A DNA stretch of 64,000 nt. Source: Aquabacterium sp. GTDB taxonomy: Bacteria; Pseudomonadota; Gammaproteobacteria; Burkholderiales; Burkholderiaceae_C. Position 1 is the first letter of the stretch. Each line of letters starts with the position of its first letter. Position numbers and translations under genes: made by a program. This document shows, piece by piece, positions 42,925 through 50,699 of this stretch. The stretch lies in the NCBI RefSeq assembly GCF_016195855.1, contig NZ_JACPYU010000027.1:51265-115264 (forward strand), given 5' to 3'. The notes beneath the pieces were generated by a model, which saw only the letters and a list, made by a program, of their open reading frames with translations, was not told where the DNA came from and ran no database searches.

Positions 42925-43518
42925 CTAGAGCACGCCCTTTTGCTGCATATCCCAGATCGCCCAAAGGATGGCGTCAGACAGTGCCTGCTTAAGCGCATCG
43001 TTGGCATCGCGGTAGGTTTGCAGCCCCGGTGGAACCGAAGCGCTGCCCATGCGAATGCTCACATCAACACGCACGGGGGCATGAGCGATGGTCTTGCCAT
43101 TGGTGGTGATCTCAAGGGAGATGTCGAACTCACCCGTTGCTGTACTGCCGATGGCGCCCAAGGTCAGCCCCATCAGGATGCCTTTGCCAACCCCACTGGC
43201 TGTGTCGCCGGCCGTCGCGTCAAGCTCCTTGACCACAACCAGAATCTTGCCGTCCTCGCCTTGGGGTGAAGGCTGGATCACGCGTGAGCTGTCCAGTGCC
43301 TGAACCGCCCCTGAGTACACCCATGGGCTGACATCGTCATAGAGCTTGTCACCCCGGAACCGACGGGTCACCACCTGGAGGCGCAGTGGCTGTTGAGCTG
43401 CTGCGATTTGATCGGGCCGGATTGTCTGGAATTGGTGCGTGACATACGCCGTCGGTGGCGTCATGCAAGCAGTCAAGCTGGCCGACAGGGCAACGGCCAT
43501 CCATAGTTTGGTTCGCAT
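42925..43518 (-). CDS. Lipoprotein (197 aa)
   Basis: Signal peptide with lipobox LTAC (MRTKLWMAVALSASLTAC), a strand-rich body (LRLQVVTRRFRGDKLYDDVSPWVYSG), and the glycine-rich GVGKGILMGLTLGAIGSTATG that looks like a glycine-zipper. No known enzymatic motif. Middle gene of a putative three-gene operon with Sel1 and another lipoprotein. Confidence 0.7.
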   Translation of the reverse strand: MRTKLWMAVALSASLTACMTPPTAYVTHQFQTIRPDQIAAAQQPLRLQVVTRRFRGDKLYDDVSPWVYSGAVQALDSSRVIQPSPQGEDGKILVVVKELDATAGDTASGVGKGILMGLTLGAIGSTATGEFDISLEITTNGKTIAHAPVRVDVSIRMGSASVPPGLQTYRDANDALKQALSDAILWAIWDMQQKGVL

Positions 43519-43529
43519 GGGTGCGCCAG

Positions 43530-44024
43530 TCAGTGCTGATTCAAGACCTTTTGAGTCACAGGTTGATGAGTGGCCTCATCCTCGATCCAGACGGCCGAAT
43601 CGCGCTTGGACAGTGTGCCGACCACCTTGTAGCGCTTGTCGGCTTGCGGGTTGAAATCGACCACGCCTTCCACTTCGAAGAAGGTGCCTGCGGCGCGGCT
43701 CGCAAGCTCATGGATGGGCGCGCCGGTGGCGTGGCTGCCGCGAATCTTCACCTTCATCGCATGCGCAGGAACTTGCCGTTCGGTGATTTCCAAGCGCAAC
43801 GATGCCCCTTGGCCATAGCTGGCCTGATGGCTGGTGCCGAAACTGTCGCGAATGCCGTGGCCATCAATTTCAGTGAGGGCAAAAATTTGGGCCTTGGTTG
43901 AATCTTCAGATTGACCGCTGTCGACGACTGTGGCAATTGGGCCTGCGTAGTTCTCGGGGATGGGTTTGTAGGTTGCGCATCCTGCGAGGGTTGTGATGGC
44001 GAGAGAGATGAGAAGCTTCTTCAT
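43530..44024 (-). CDS. Small lipoprotein (164 aa)
   Basis: Signal peptide with lipobox LAGC (MKKLLISLAITTLAGC), then a strand-rich body (ATVVDSGQSEDSTKAQIFALTEIDGHGIRDS, KRYKVVGTLSKRDSAVWIEDEATHQPV). I chose the ATG at 44024; the frame continues upstream through an attC-like site, which would not be coding. No family recognised. First gene of the putative operon. Confidence 0.68.
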   Translation of the reverse strand: MKKLLISLAITTLAGCATYKPIPENYAGPIATVVDSGQSEDSTKAQIFALTEIDGHGIRDSFGTSHQASYGQGASLRLEITERQVPAHAMKVKIRGSHATGAPIHELASRAAGTFFEVEGVVDFNPQADKRYKVVGTLSKRDSAVWIEDEATHQPVTQKVLNQH

Positions 44025-44077
44025 TTTGAACTGTTTGATAAGGGGCGGCGGATGGTGAAGGCTTGTACTCGAGAAAA

Positions 44078-44180
44078 GCCAACGCCCAAGATAAGCGACA
44101 CCGGAAGGAGCACTGCGAGTAGAGGGACCAACAAGGCCCATGAAAAAGGCGCCGCCATGGACCTTGTACTGGGCGTTGCG
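44078..44180 (-). other. Degenerate attC-like site behind the reverse transcriptase
   Basis: CAACGCCCA (44080-44088) pairs perfectly with TGGGCGTTG (44170-44178). The segment 44078-44106 closely resembles one arm of the attC at 45777-45806 (GCC-AACGCCCAAGATAAG against GCCTAACGCCCGAGGTAAG). On the gene strand the core is GTTGGC, one base short of GTTAGGC, so it may be decayed. Its place 15 bp after the reverse transcriptase stop is where a cassette attC belongs. Confidence 0.45.
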
Positions 44181-44194
44181 AAGGATGGCGTGGT

Positions 44195-45712
44195 TTAAAC
44201 AACAAAACTTACGTTAGATGCCTTCAACTCGGTAAACGCTTGGGGGACTGAGCAGAAATCATTTCCAATATGTCCGCTTAAATGCAATTGATATAAAACG
44301 ATCCAATATCTATCCAGTGCGTACGCATCACCCTTATCTAGCGTCGTAGTCCAATCGACTACTTTTGGAAGATGTTGCCCGGTCAAAAAAAGGCAAAGAA
44401 TCGCTATGCAGTCATTAGTGCAGACTACCTCATCAGCGACGTCATCAGGAATCGCAATGTTGTACTTTTGTGCGTAGTACAGTGTCCATGCCATTGCATC
44501 TGAACGATGGCGTGCAGCACTGTCTCTTAGTATGTCCAAAACTCTTGAAGGAAAGCGAACGCCTCCTGCGAATTTGGTGTTGTCGAAGAGACTCTCCAAC
44601 AAGGGGAGGAGGACTGGATTTGTGGTCGAGAGTACAAGTAAATAATCCAGGGTGGCGACCTGTGCAAATGACGTTAGGGGACTTCTTACCAAAGCGCTTG
44701 CGGCGTATTTGAGAACGCTTCCATCTGGGAATTGGCTTGCCAGAGATGATGCAAACTCAAGGTAATTGGTGCATCGGTAAGGATCCAATGGCACGCCAGC
44801 TGGTAGTCTGAGTGCGAGTTCTGATGCCCATCTATCGCCAAAGGGCGTGACTGGTGTAATGATGGACGTCTTTCGGGCGTTCAAGCGCATCTTGAAGACG
44901 CCCAATTCTTCGTCTAGACGCCTGATGAAGCGTTCAGCTTCATCAAAGGAGTCGCAGTAAAATGAATAGTCGTCAATGAATCGAGACATTCCATTTGTCG
45001 CGCTTCCACGCATGAATTTAAACTCCGGCGCGAGCTTTCGGTCGACGACTGAGAGAATAATTTCGGCGATGATGTTCGATGTTCCGGGCCCAATCGGGAT
45101 GCCTTGGGTTTCGTCGCGCGTGCACCTTCGGGTGTGAGCATCCAGCGCGTTGAACCAACCGCCTTTCGTGCTCGCCTTAGCTGCGGCCACTCCAACCGCA
45201 GCCCATGGAATTGCGTGTGTGTAGATGCTTCCGAAGCAAGACGTGATATCAGTTCGTACCGCATATCTCTTGTTGAACGCGAGTTGACGCACTCGAGATG
45301 CTCGCGCGGCGAATCTTTCATAGTCCATGATGATGATTCGACCATCTTTATGGTGCCTCGGGTGAATCATGCTCACGTGGGAGTTTTGAAAAGGTTCGAT
45401 CACATTCCAGTTGTCCACAATGCATTTTGCTAGCTGAGCGTATGCGATTGGATGGGGAATGCTGTAGGAGCGGGATACCGAATTGAACTTGGTGGCTTTG
45501 TATTCCACGATATCAAAGCCACGCGCCCTAGGCTTCATTGGAAGAAGCGCTGCTGCGACTGCCGGCGTCAGCGACGTTGAGTCGAAGATAGGTGGAAGCT
45601 CTTCTCTGAGCCTACGTTGAGCAGGTAAATAGTTGTGCCCAAGCAATGCTGAATGGAGAAATGCAGATGGTATTGCCATTAGGTCGTTGGTAGAAAGATG
45701 GTCATACTGCAC
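44195..45712 (-). CDS. Abi/UG-type reverse transcriptase (putative antiphage, DRT-like)
   Basis: A 505-aa protein. Reverse-transcriptase palm motifs: A, RTDITSCFGSIYTHA (Asp155); B, ETQGIPIGPGTSNIIAEIIL (about 201-220); and C, SRFIDDYSFYC (Asp247-Asp248), with phenylalanine rather than tyrosine before the xDD. After the palm come ~240 residues of helical repeat (LDYLLVLSTTNPVLLPLLESLF...) with no maturase or endonuclease domain, which is the layout of abortive-infection/UG reverse transcriptases rather than group II introns or standard retrons. Which DRT class is unknown. Translation may start at GTG 45712 or ATG 45679. Its GC is much lower than the chromosome. It lies between attC-like sites as a gene cassette. 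Confidence 0.82.
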   Translation of the reverse strand: MQYDHLSTNDLMAIPSAFLHSALLGHNYLPAQRRLREELPPIFDSTSLTPAVAAALLPMKPRARGFDIVEYKATKFNSVSRSYSIPHPIAYAQLAKCIVDNWNVIEPFQNSHVSMIHPRHHKDGRIIIMDYERFAARASRVRQLAFNKRYAVRTDITSCFGSIYTHAIPWAAVGVAAAKASTKGGWFNALDAHTRRCTRDETQGIPIGPGTSNIIAEIILSVVDRKLAPEFKFMRGSATNGMSRFIDDYSFYCDSFDEAERFIRRLDEELGVFKMRLNARKTSIITPVTPFGDRWASELALRLPAGVPLDPYRCTNYLEFASSLASQFPDGSVLKYAASALVRSPLTSFAQVATLDYLLVLSTTNPVLLPLLESLFDNTKFAGGVRFPSRVLDILRDSAARHRSDAMAWTLYYAQKYNIAIPDDVADEVVCTNDCIAILCLFLTGQHLPKVVDWTTTLDKGDAYALDRYWIVLYQLHLSGHIGNDFCSVPQAFTELKASNVSFVV

Positions 45713-45776
45713 CCATAAGCCTTAAGGGCCTTAGAGTCAAGGTTGGTTTTGGCATCTTTTCTCATTGGCATTGAGC

Positions 45777-45871
45777 GCCTAACGCCCGAGGTAAGTCGCA
45801 CCGGAGTGCGAAGCACGAAGGGAACCCACAAGTGAAACTTGTGGGTATCGGCTTGCCCTACCCAATTAGGC
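45777..45871 (-). other. Integron-type attC recombination site (behind the TIR-NTPase)
   Basis: On the gene strand: R'' GCCTAAT, an internal arm GGGCAAGCCG that pairs with CGACTTACC near the other end, then R' CGGGCGTTAGGC. Two inner stems fill the middle (ACCCACAAG/CTTGTGGGT and TCGCAC/GTGCGA). R' keeps the core GTTAGGC needed for recombination. R'' differs in one base, as is common. The site is 95 nt and ends 64 bp before the next cassette gene. Confidence 0.72.
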
Positions 45872-45931
45872 CGCTGCACGAAGGCACGTTGTTGTAGTTT
45901 CCGATTGAAGGAATACTGCGCTGCGTGGGAT

Positions 45932-47470
45932 TCAGCCTTGCTCGATTTTGTCGATCAGACTCGCGGCAAGTTGTTCAACACTGCACCGTCTAAGATCTAT
46001 GTGCCCCACGTTGCTTGACAGTCCGACGACTGCCACATCGTCGATCAGAACCGGCAAGAGATAGGTAGAAGTCCTCTTTGAGCGCGCATCCTTACCAATT
46101 TCGAACTCGAAATTCGTCCAATCTTTTTCCGGATAGTGTTTTGACAAGAAGATAAGCATGTACTGGGCGTCGTTTGCATATACGTCGGCCAGTTTCGCTC
46201 GAAGGTCGATGCCCCAAAGTTGATGCTGGACATCGAAGTCGTAAAAGACGGTGTACCCTGATTCATTTAAGATACTCTTCAACTTCTCCACAAGTTCACG
46301 ATCCTCGCCGGCAAAGGACACAGCGACATCCCAAGGGTAACCAGAGCGGCGTAAGCGAATAGATTGACCAATTTCTTCCAGATTGGCGAGTGTCAGGTAT
46401 AGACCAAACGAAGGGTCCTCAATAGTTATGCTGTCGGAGTCTTTGTTTAGATAGATTGCGTCATCAAGTCCACGCTCCTCGATTACTGACGGAAGATACT
46501 TAAGGCAGTTGTGAAATGAGGTGGTCTTTTTTGCTCGGTCCTTCGCGTCATCTAGTCCCATCAGCAGGCGCTGCTGTATCTCTTGGAACTGGACTTCGCT
46601 CTTTCCGATGAGGCTAATGATCTTGATTATGTCGAAGTATGTGTTGTGAACGGACTTCGCTTGCTGCTTTCCCTTACAGAGCCCGATAAGACGGTTATGG
46701 TATTTGCCGCGATATATTCTAAGCACTCCATCTCGGACTGCGTCCATGCCCAGGCTGATCTCTTTTGGGGTTGATTCAGGGTGCGTTTTTAGAATCTGGC
46801 TCCGAATGCAGGCAACACGAGAAATGACTTGAATTGCTGATGGTATGCCTGAGGCTGCTTTGATGTAGTCCGATTTGGCGTCCGGAGAAAATTTCACGTT
46901 AAGGTGCTTCTCCCCCAATTCAACGATGTCTGTCAAGAACTTATCGGATTGCCGTTTGATTTCGTAGACGTCATTGCGAATCCCTAACTCTGGGTCAATG
47001 TCCAACATCTTCTTGTTCGAGCTTGCGATACCGATGATGAAGAACCTTAGACCCAACTCATTCCAGCGCTTGAGCTTGTAACCAATATCCTTTCGTAGCG
47101 ACTCTTGCAAGTGGTGAAAGTCATCAAGAATTACGATCCCGGCCGCGGCCAAGAGCGCCACGACTTCGTCTTCAGAGTTGGTGCATGAGAGTGCCTTGGA
47201 GAAAAGATCACCAACTGTCAAGGCGGCAGTGTGGTCTCTCCCCGAAATCCAAACGCTGTTTCCAGGACCAAACTGCGCTTCTTCCAGCGCCTTCTTGGCG
47301 AGAGTTGTCTTACCGCAGCCAGATGGCCCGCTCAGTGTGACGTGCTTTCCCGCTGTAACAAGCGAACCAACCATGTCATCGAACTCACTCGGCCGCACAA
47401 AGGTGAGTACAGGCAGATCGCTCTCGTTGAATACATCGGAGAGGCTGTAGGAGGGCGTAAGTGATGTCAT
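45932..47470 (-). CDS. AAA-type NTPase fused to a C-terminal TIR domain (putative antiphage)
   Basis: A 512-aa protein. Residues about 25-330 are a STAND/AAA-like NTPase: Walker A GPSGCGKTT (48-56) and Walker B IVILDDFHH (112-120), followed by winged-helix-like regions. From about 376 a TIR domain begins (WDVAVSFAGEDRELVEKLKSIL, VFYDFDVQHQLWGIDLRAKL, LIFLSKHYPEKDW, FEFEIGKDARSKR), with the expected catalytic glutamate in NFEFE (about 455-457). TIR domains of such proteins usually hydrolyse NAD+ to starve the infected cell; here it is C-terminal and the NTPase is the likely sensor. Start at ATG 47470; a TTG five codons upstream is possible. It forms a cassette between two attC sites. Low GC. 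Confidence 0.85.
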   Translation of the reverse strand: MTSLTPSYSLSDVFNESDLPVLTFVRPSEFDDMVGSLVTAGKHVTLSGPSGCGKTTLAKKALEEAQFGPGNSVWISGRDHTAALTVGDLFSKALSCTNSEDEVVALLAAAGIVILDDFHHLQESLRKDIGYKLKRWNELGLRFFIIGIASSNKKMLDIDPELGIRNDVYEIKRQSDKFLTDIVELGEKHLNVKFSPDAKSDYIKAASGIPSAIQVISRVACIRSQILKTHPESTPKEISLGMDAVRDGVLRIYRGKYHNRLIGLCKGKQQAKSVHNTYFDIIKIISLIGKSEVQFQEIQQRLLMGLDDAKDRAKKTTSFHNCLKYLPSVIEERGLDDAIYLNKDSDSITIEDPSFGLYLTLANLEEIGQSIRLRRSGYPWDVAVSFAGEDRELVEKLKSILNESGYTVFYDFDVQHQLWGIDLRAKLADVYANDAQYMLIFLSKHYPEKDWTNFEFEIGKDARSKRTSTYLLPVLIDDVAVVGLSSNVGHIDLRRCSVEQLAASLIDKIEQG

Positions 47471-47510
47471 AAGAATTGTGTTCAATTGGTGGCAGCGGGT
47501 CTTTTGCGAA

Positions 47511-47576
47511 GCCTAACGCCTAGTTAACCAGAGGCCACGCGGAGCATCGGCGTCCGTATTGAACGACCAGTTAGGC
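47511..47576 (-). other. Canonical integron attC site (behind the 177-aa membrane protein)
   Basis: A textbook 66-nt attC. On the gene strand: R'' GCCTAAC, then the L'' box TCGTTCAA, a central part with imperfect pairing, L' box TTAACTA, and R' GTTAGGC, all in the expected order. R'' and R' are perfect complements. It resembles the attC sites of Pseudomonas and xanthomonad integrons. Confidence 0.85.
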
Positions 47577-47627
47577 TGTGGCGCGGAGTGGAAGCGGGGC
47601 TTGGCAGGTTCGTCAATTCAGGCCTCA

Positions 47628-48161
47628 TTAGTAAGACTCAGCTTCTTTAACTAGAGATTTAAACAGCGGATGAATGTCGAATAGCCGCATCTTTTGCAGT
47701 CCATCTTGCTCTCTCGCAGGCAAGAGTGAGAAATCAAACATTCCTGCCGCACTCAGCAATCGGACGCTTTGCTCAATCTCTTTGTAGGTACTATTTCGAA
47801 TATCGACAATCAGCGCAGTCTGTCCGTCGGCAAGATTCTTAAGATGTGGCCAAAGCACTGATGTCAGCGTTCGGATTTGTAGAAGCGCAGCAATGCAGCG
47901 ACGCCTTAACACTGAACTAAGTTCATCCCGCAGTTCTTCGACTGTTACTTTTGATTCGGACGCTTCGGTCTCAATTTTCTTTAGTTCCCGAACAAGGCCA
48001 ACATCCGTATCTTGAAGCGCTAGCTCGCTACCAGCAAGTTTGAGTGACTTTAGGCGATCCAGCACTTGTCTTATTTCATTTCTGAATAGAAGAACGACAA
48101 ACAGAACAACCACCTGCCAGAAATTGAAACCCAGATCTTTGAGTGCAGTGATGATTTGCAT
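47628..48161 (-). CDS. Membrane-anchored cassette protein of unknown function (177 aa)
   Basis: An N-terminal membrane helix (FWQVVVLFVVLLF) then a charged, coiled-coil-like region (RQVLDRLKSLKLAGSEL...ELKKIETEASESKVTVEELRDELSSVLRRR) and a mixed C-terminal domain ending in FDIHPLFKSLVKEAESY. No known motif. Start at 48161 (MQIITALKDLG). It ends 52 bp before a canonical attC on the same strand, so it is a gene cassette. Low GC like its cassette neighbours. Many cassettes of integrons encode such small orphan proteins, some of them defence genes. Confidence 0.6.
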   Translation of the reverse strand: MQIITALKDLGFNFWQVVVLFVVLLFRNEIRQVLDRLKSLKLAGSELALQDTDVGLVRELKKIETEASESKVTVEELRDELSSVLRRRCIAALLQIRTLTSVLWPHLKNLADGQTALIVDIRNSTYKEIEQSVRLLSAAGMFDFSLLPAREQDGLQKMRLFDIHPLFKSLVKEAESY

Positions 48162-48208
48162 GGTTTCTAAGAATAGGTGAGTTGAGTGGATGGCGCTTGT
48201 TTCCAACT

Positions 48209-48257
48209 GCCCAACTGCGATTTAGAGAACGCAAATTTCGCGAATGCCGATTTAGGC
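48209..48257 (-). other. Possible weak attC/attI-like site before the first cassette
   Basis: On the gene strand GCCTAAA (48257-48251) and GTTGGGC (48215-48209) could pair with one G-T and one mismatch; inside lies CGCgAAA/TTTGCG with one unpaired base. GTTGGGC fits the core consensus GTTRRRY. The inner arms pair poorly, so this is only a candidate. Confidence 0.25.
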
Positions 48258-48358
48258 ACAAAAGTTTCTCGCGCATCCTGTCGCGCCGCCCAATCGCAGA
48301 CCAATAAACGCACAAGCATACGCACCACCACGCCACCAAATCCTTAATAAAAACTAAA

Positions 48359-48382
48359 AAGGCCGGGGATCAACCCGGCCCT
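48359..48382 (-). terminator. Terminator of the PhoD-like gene
   Basis: GGCCGGG (48361-48367) pairs with CCCGGCC (48374-48380); on the minus strand a TTTTTAGTTTTT tail follows. It marks the end of the core chromosome next to the cassette array. Confidence 0.85.
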
Positions 48383-48434
48383 TTGCCTCCTCGCAACGAA
48401 TTTATTCGCCGCGTCCTCTATTCCTTGTTCTCAA

Positions 48435-50198
48435 TCAATACCCACCCGTACTCTGCGCCATCAACCAAGGCAGCGACATGTACTTGCGCTGCCTTGCCAC
48501 GCATTTACGCGCCACTGCCGGGTCGTTCACGCTCTTGTCCACGGCGTAGGCCACCCATTCGGCATAACTGTCCGTCAGCTCCAGGGTGGAGTAACCCTGC
48601 TGGTTGCTGTTGAAGTATTGAATATGCGGGTTATTGAGGCGCACGGCCGGGGCGGCCAGGCCTTGCATCAGCAGGGTGCGTTGTTCGGCGGTGAGTTTGC
48701 TGCCGATCATTTCGCCCAGGTTGGCCGAGGTCACCGAGGGGGTCATGAATTCGGCGCCCACGAAATTGTCAAAGTCCAGCGGGTTGAGGTTGCCGTAGTC
48801 GTGCTTGGTGTTGCTGGCCATGAAGGTATGCAGGTCGCCGGTCACCACCAGGTAGTTGCGCACCTTGGCCTCGCGCAGGGCGCCGGTCAGGGCGCGGCGT
48901 TCGGCGTTGAAGCCGTCCCAGGCGTCCACGTCCAGCGGGGCCAGCTCGGCGCCCAGGAAGGTCACGGCCAGGCGGCCAAAGAAGGTCTGGTTGCCCATGA
49001 GCTTCCAGGTGGCCTTCGATTGGGTCAGGCCTTCCACCAGCCAGTTGTGCTGTGTCGCGCCCAGCAAGGTCTGCTCGGGGCTGTTGTACTTGGTGCAGCC
49101 AATGGGCACGTAGCGGCCCAGGGCGTCTTTCTCGCCGCAGGGGTGGGGGCTGCGGTAGGTGCGGTTCTCGATCATGAACATGTCGAGGAAGCTGCCAAAC
49201 GCAAACTGGCGGTACACCTTCAAGGCCTCGTGCGGGTGCGTGGCCAGGGGGTTGTAGCTCACGCGGGCGGGCACGTATTCGGTCCAGGCGCGTTGCGAGT
49301 CCAGCTTGAGCTGCTTGAGCAAGGCCGGGCTGTTGCCGTATTGCGGGTCGGTGGTGTAGGGGTGGTCAGGCGCGCCCAGGGTGTCGCGGGCGTAGTCCCA
49401 ATAGCTGTCGTTGGCGGTTTCGTGGTCGTCTGGCACGCAGATGAAGGTGTGGCGCTCCATCGCGGCTTGCAGCATGGGGTCGCTGCGGTACTTGCGGTAG
49501 ATGGTGCGGTAGTCGGCCAGGTCCATGGCCACGATGCCGCCTGAGGGCAGCACCAGCATGCGGTCGGCAAAAGGCAGGCTTTGGAAGCGTGGGTCGCCGG
49601 CCGATTCGTAGATGAAGTCACCCAGGTGCAGCACGAAGTCCAGGCTGTCGTCCTTGGCCACGTGGCTCAAGGCACCGTAGTAGCCGTTGGTGTAGTCCTG
49701 GCAGGTCAGCAGGCCGAACTTGAGGTGCTTGAGCGCACTGCCCGCTGATGACAGCGTGCGGCAGCGGCCGGTGCGGCTGAGCGTGCGGTCGTAAATGAAG
49801 CGGTAGAAGTAAGGCCCCCCTGCCTTGGTGGCGGGTAATTGCCCATCGAGGTCGATCTTGATGGTGTGGTCACGCTCGGGGCTGATGTCTTGCGGCGCGA
49901 TCTGGGCCTGCATCAGCATGGTCTGGAAGTTGGCATCCAGGGCCACTTGCAGGTAAAGCGGCTCGTTGGGTTTGATGGCATCGGGGTTGATGTGCGTCCA
50001 CAGGATCACGCCGGTGAGGCTGGGGTCGGCCGATGACACGGACAGGTCAAACACACGGGCCGAGTCGGTGCGCATGCCGGAGGTGTCCAGCGGGGCGCTG
50101 CCCAGGTTGACCCAGTCAGTGGCCTGGGCTTGCCAGGTCACCAACAAGCCACCACCCATGGCACCCAGTGCCGACAAGAAACGACGACGATCCATCAT
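48435..50198 (-). CDS. PhoD-like alkaline phosphatase/phosphodiesterase
   Basis: A 587-aa exported protein. The Tat-type signal has RRRFLSALGAMGGGLLV. The catalytic core is PhoD-like metallophosphatase: HLGDFIYESAGD (metal-binding His/Asp), PDDHETANDSYWDY (the PhoD Asp-Asp-His-Glu block) and VTGDLHTFMAS (metal-binding). PhoD enzymes release phosphate from mono- or diesters such as teichoic acids or lipids. Start at the ATGATG pair behind GGGAGG at 50198; the frame upstream is non-coding. Divergent from apaG. Confidence 0.87.
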   Translation of the reverse strand: MMDRRRFLSALGAMGGGLLVTWQAQATDWVNLGSAPLDTSGMRTDSARVFDLSVSSADPSLTGVILWTHINPDAIKPNEPLYLQVALDANFQTMLMQAQIAPQDISPERDHTIKIDLDGQLPATKAGGPYFYRFIYDRTLSRTGRCRTLSSAGSALKHLKFGLLTCQDYTNGYYGALSHVAKDDSLDFVLHLGDFIYESAGDPRFQSLPFADRMLVLPSGGIVAMDLADYRTIYRKYRSDPMLQAAMERHTFICVPDDHETANDSYWDYARDTLGAPDHPYTTDPQYGNSPALLKQLKLDSQRAWTEYVPARVSYNPLATHPHEALKVYRQFAFGSFLDMFMIENRTYRSPHPCGEKDALGRYVPIGCTKYNSPEQTLLGATQHNWLVEGLTQSKATWKLMGNQTFFGRLAVTFLGAELAPLDVDAWDGFNAERRALTGALREAKVRNYLVVTGDLHTFMASNTKHDYGNLNPLDFDNFVGAEFMTPSVTSANLGEMIGSKLTAEQRTLLMQGLAAPAVRLNNPHIQYFNSNQQGYSTLELTDSYAEWVAYAVDKSVNDPAVARKCVARQRKYMSLPWLMAQSTGGY

Positions 50199-50324
50199 GC
50201 AAAGCCTCCCAACAACAACAGCAAGTAAACAGGACAGCGCATGGTGCCGCCAAGTGGTGACATCCCCATGACTTGCTGGGGTATGTAACGGGCTATCTGG
50301 CGCCATTTGCCTAGAATGGGCCGG

Positions 50325-50699
50325 ATGAGCCAAGCCCAATTCACGTGCGCCGTTGCGCCGCAGTACCTGGAAGACCAGAGCAACCCCGCGCGGCACGAAT
50401 ATGTGTTTGCGTATACCGTCACCATCGTCAACTCGGGCACCGTGCCCGCGCAGTTGATCGGCCGGCATTGGGTGATCACCGATGCCATGGGCAAAACCGA
50501 GGAGGTGCGCGGCCTGGGTGCCGTGGGCAACCAGCCCTTGTTGAAACCGGGTGAAAGGTTTGAATACACCTCCTGGACGCGGCTGGACACCCCGCATGGC
50601 ATCATGCAAGGCACTTACTTCTGCATGACTGAAGACGCCCATTGGTTTGAGGCGCCAATCCCCGCCTTCACACTGGCGAGGTCGCAGTCCCTGCATTGA
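50325..50699 (+). CDS. apaG: Co2+/Mg2+ efflux-associated protein ApaG
   Basis: A 124-aa FnIII-like beta-sandwich with ApaG features: HEYVFAYTVTIVNSGTVPAQLIGRHWVITDAMGKTEEVRGLGAVGNQPLLKPGERFEYTSW and the ending GTYFC..HWFEAPIPAFTL. It binds pyrophosphate-containing molecules in the cytoplasm; precise role unclear. Start at 50325 (MSQAQF). It overlaps the next gene's start (TGATG), so both are translated together. Confidence 0.93.
   Translation: MSQAQFTCAVAPQYLEDQSNPARHEYVFAYTVTIVNSGTVPAQLIGRHWVITDAMGKTEEVRGLGAVGNQPLLKPGERFEYTSWTRLDTPHGIMQGTYFCMTEDAHWFEAPIPAFTLARSQSLH

Noticed and set aside
44195..45712. Group II intron or retron interpretation of the reverse transcriptase
   Set aside because: No maturase or HNH domain follows the palm, no intron RNA domains V/VI are evident, and the retron Y-x-D-D/VTG context is not present.
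47511..47576. attC as a plain terminator
   Set aside because: It has no T-run, and the order of R''/L''/L'/R' boxes with matching GCCTAAC/GTTAGGC ends is specific to attC.
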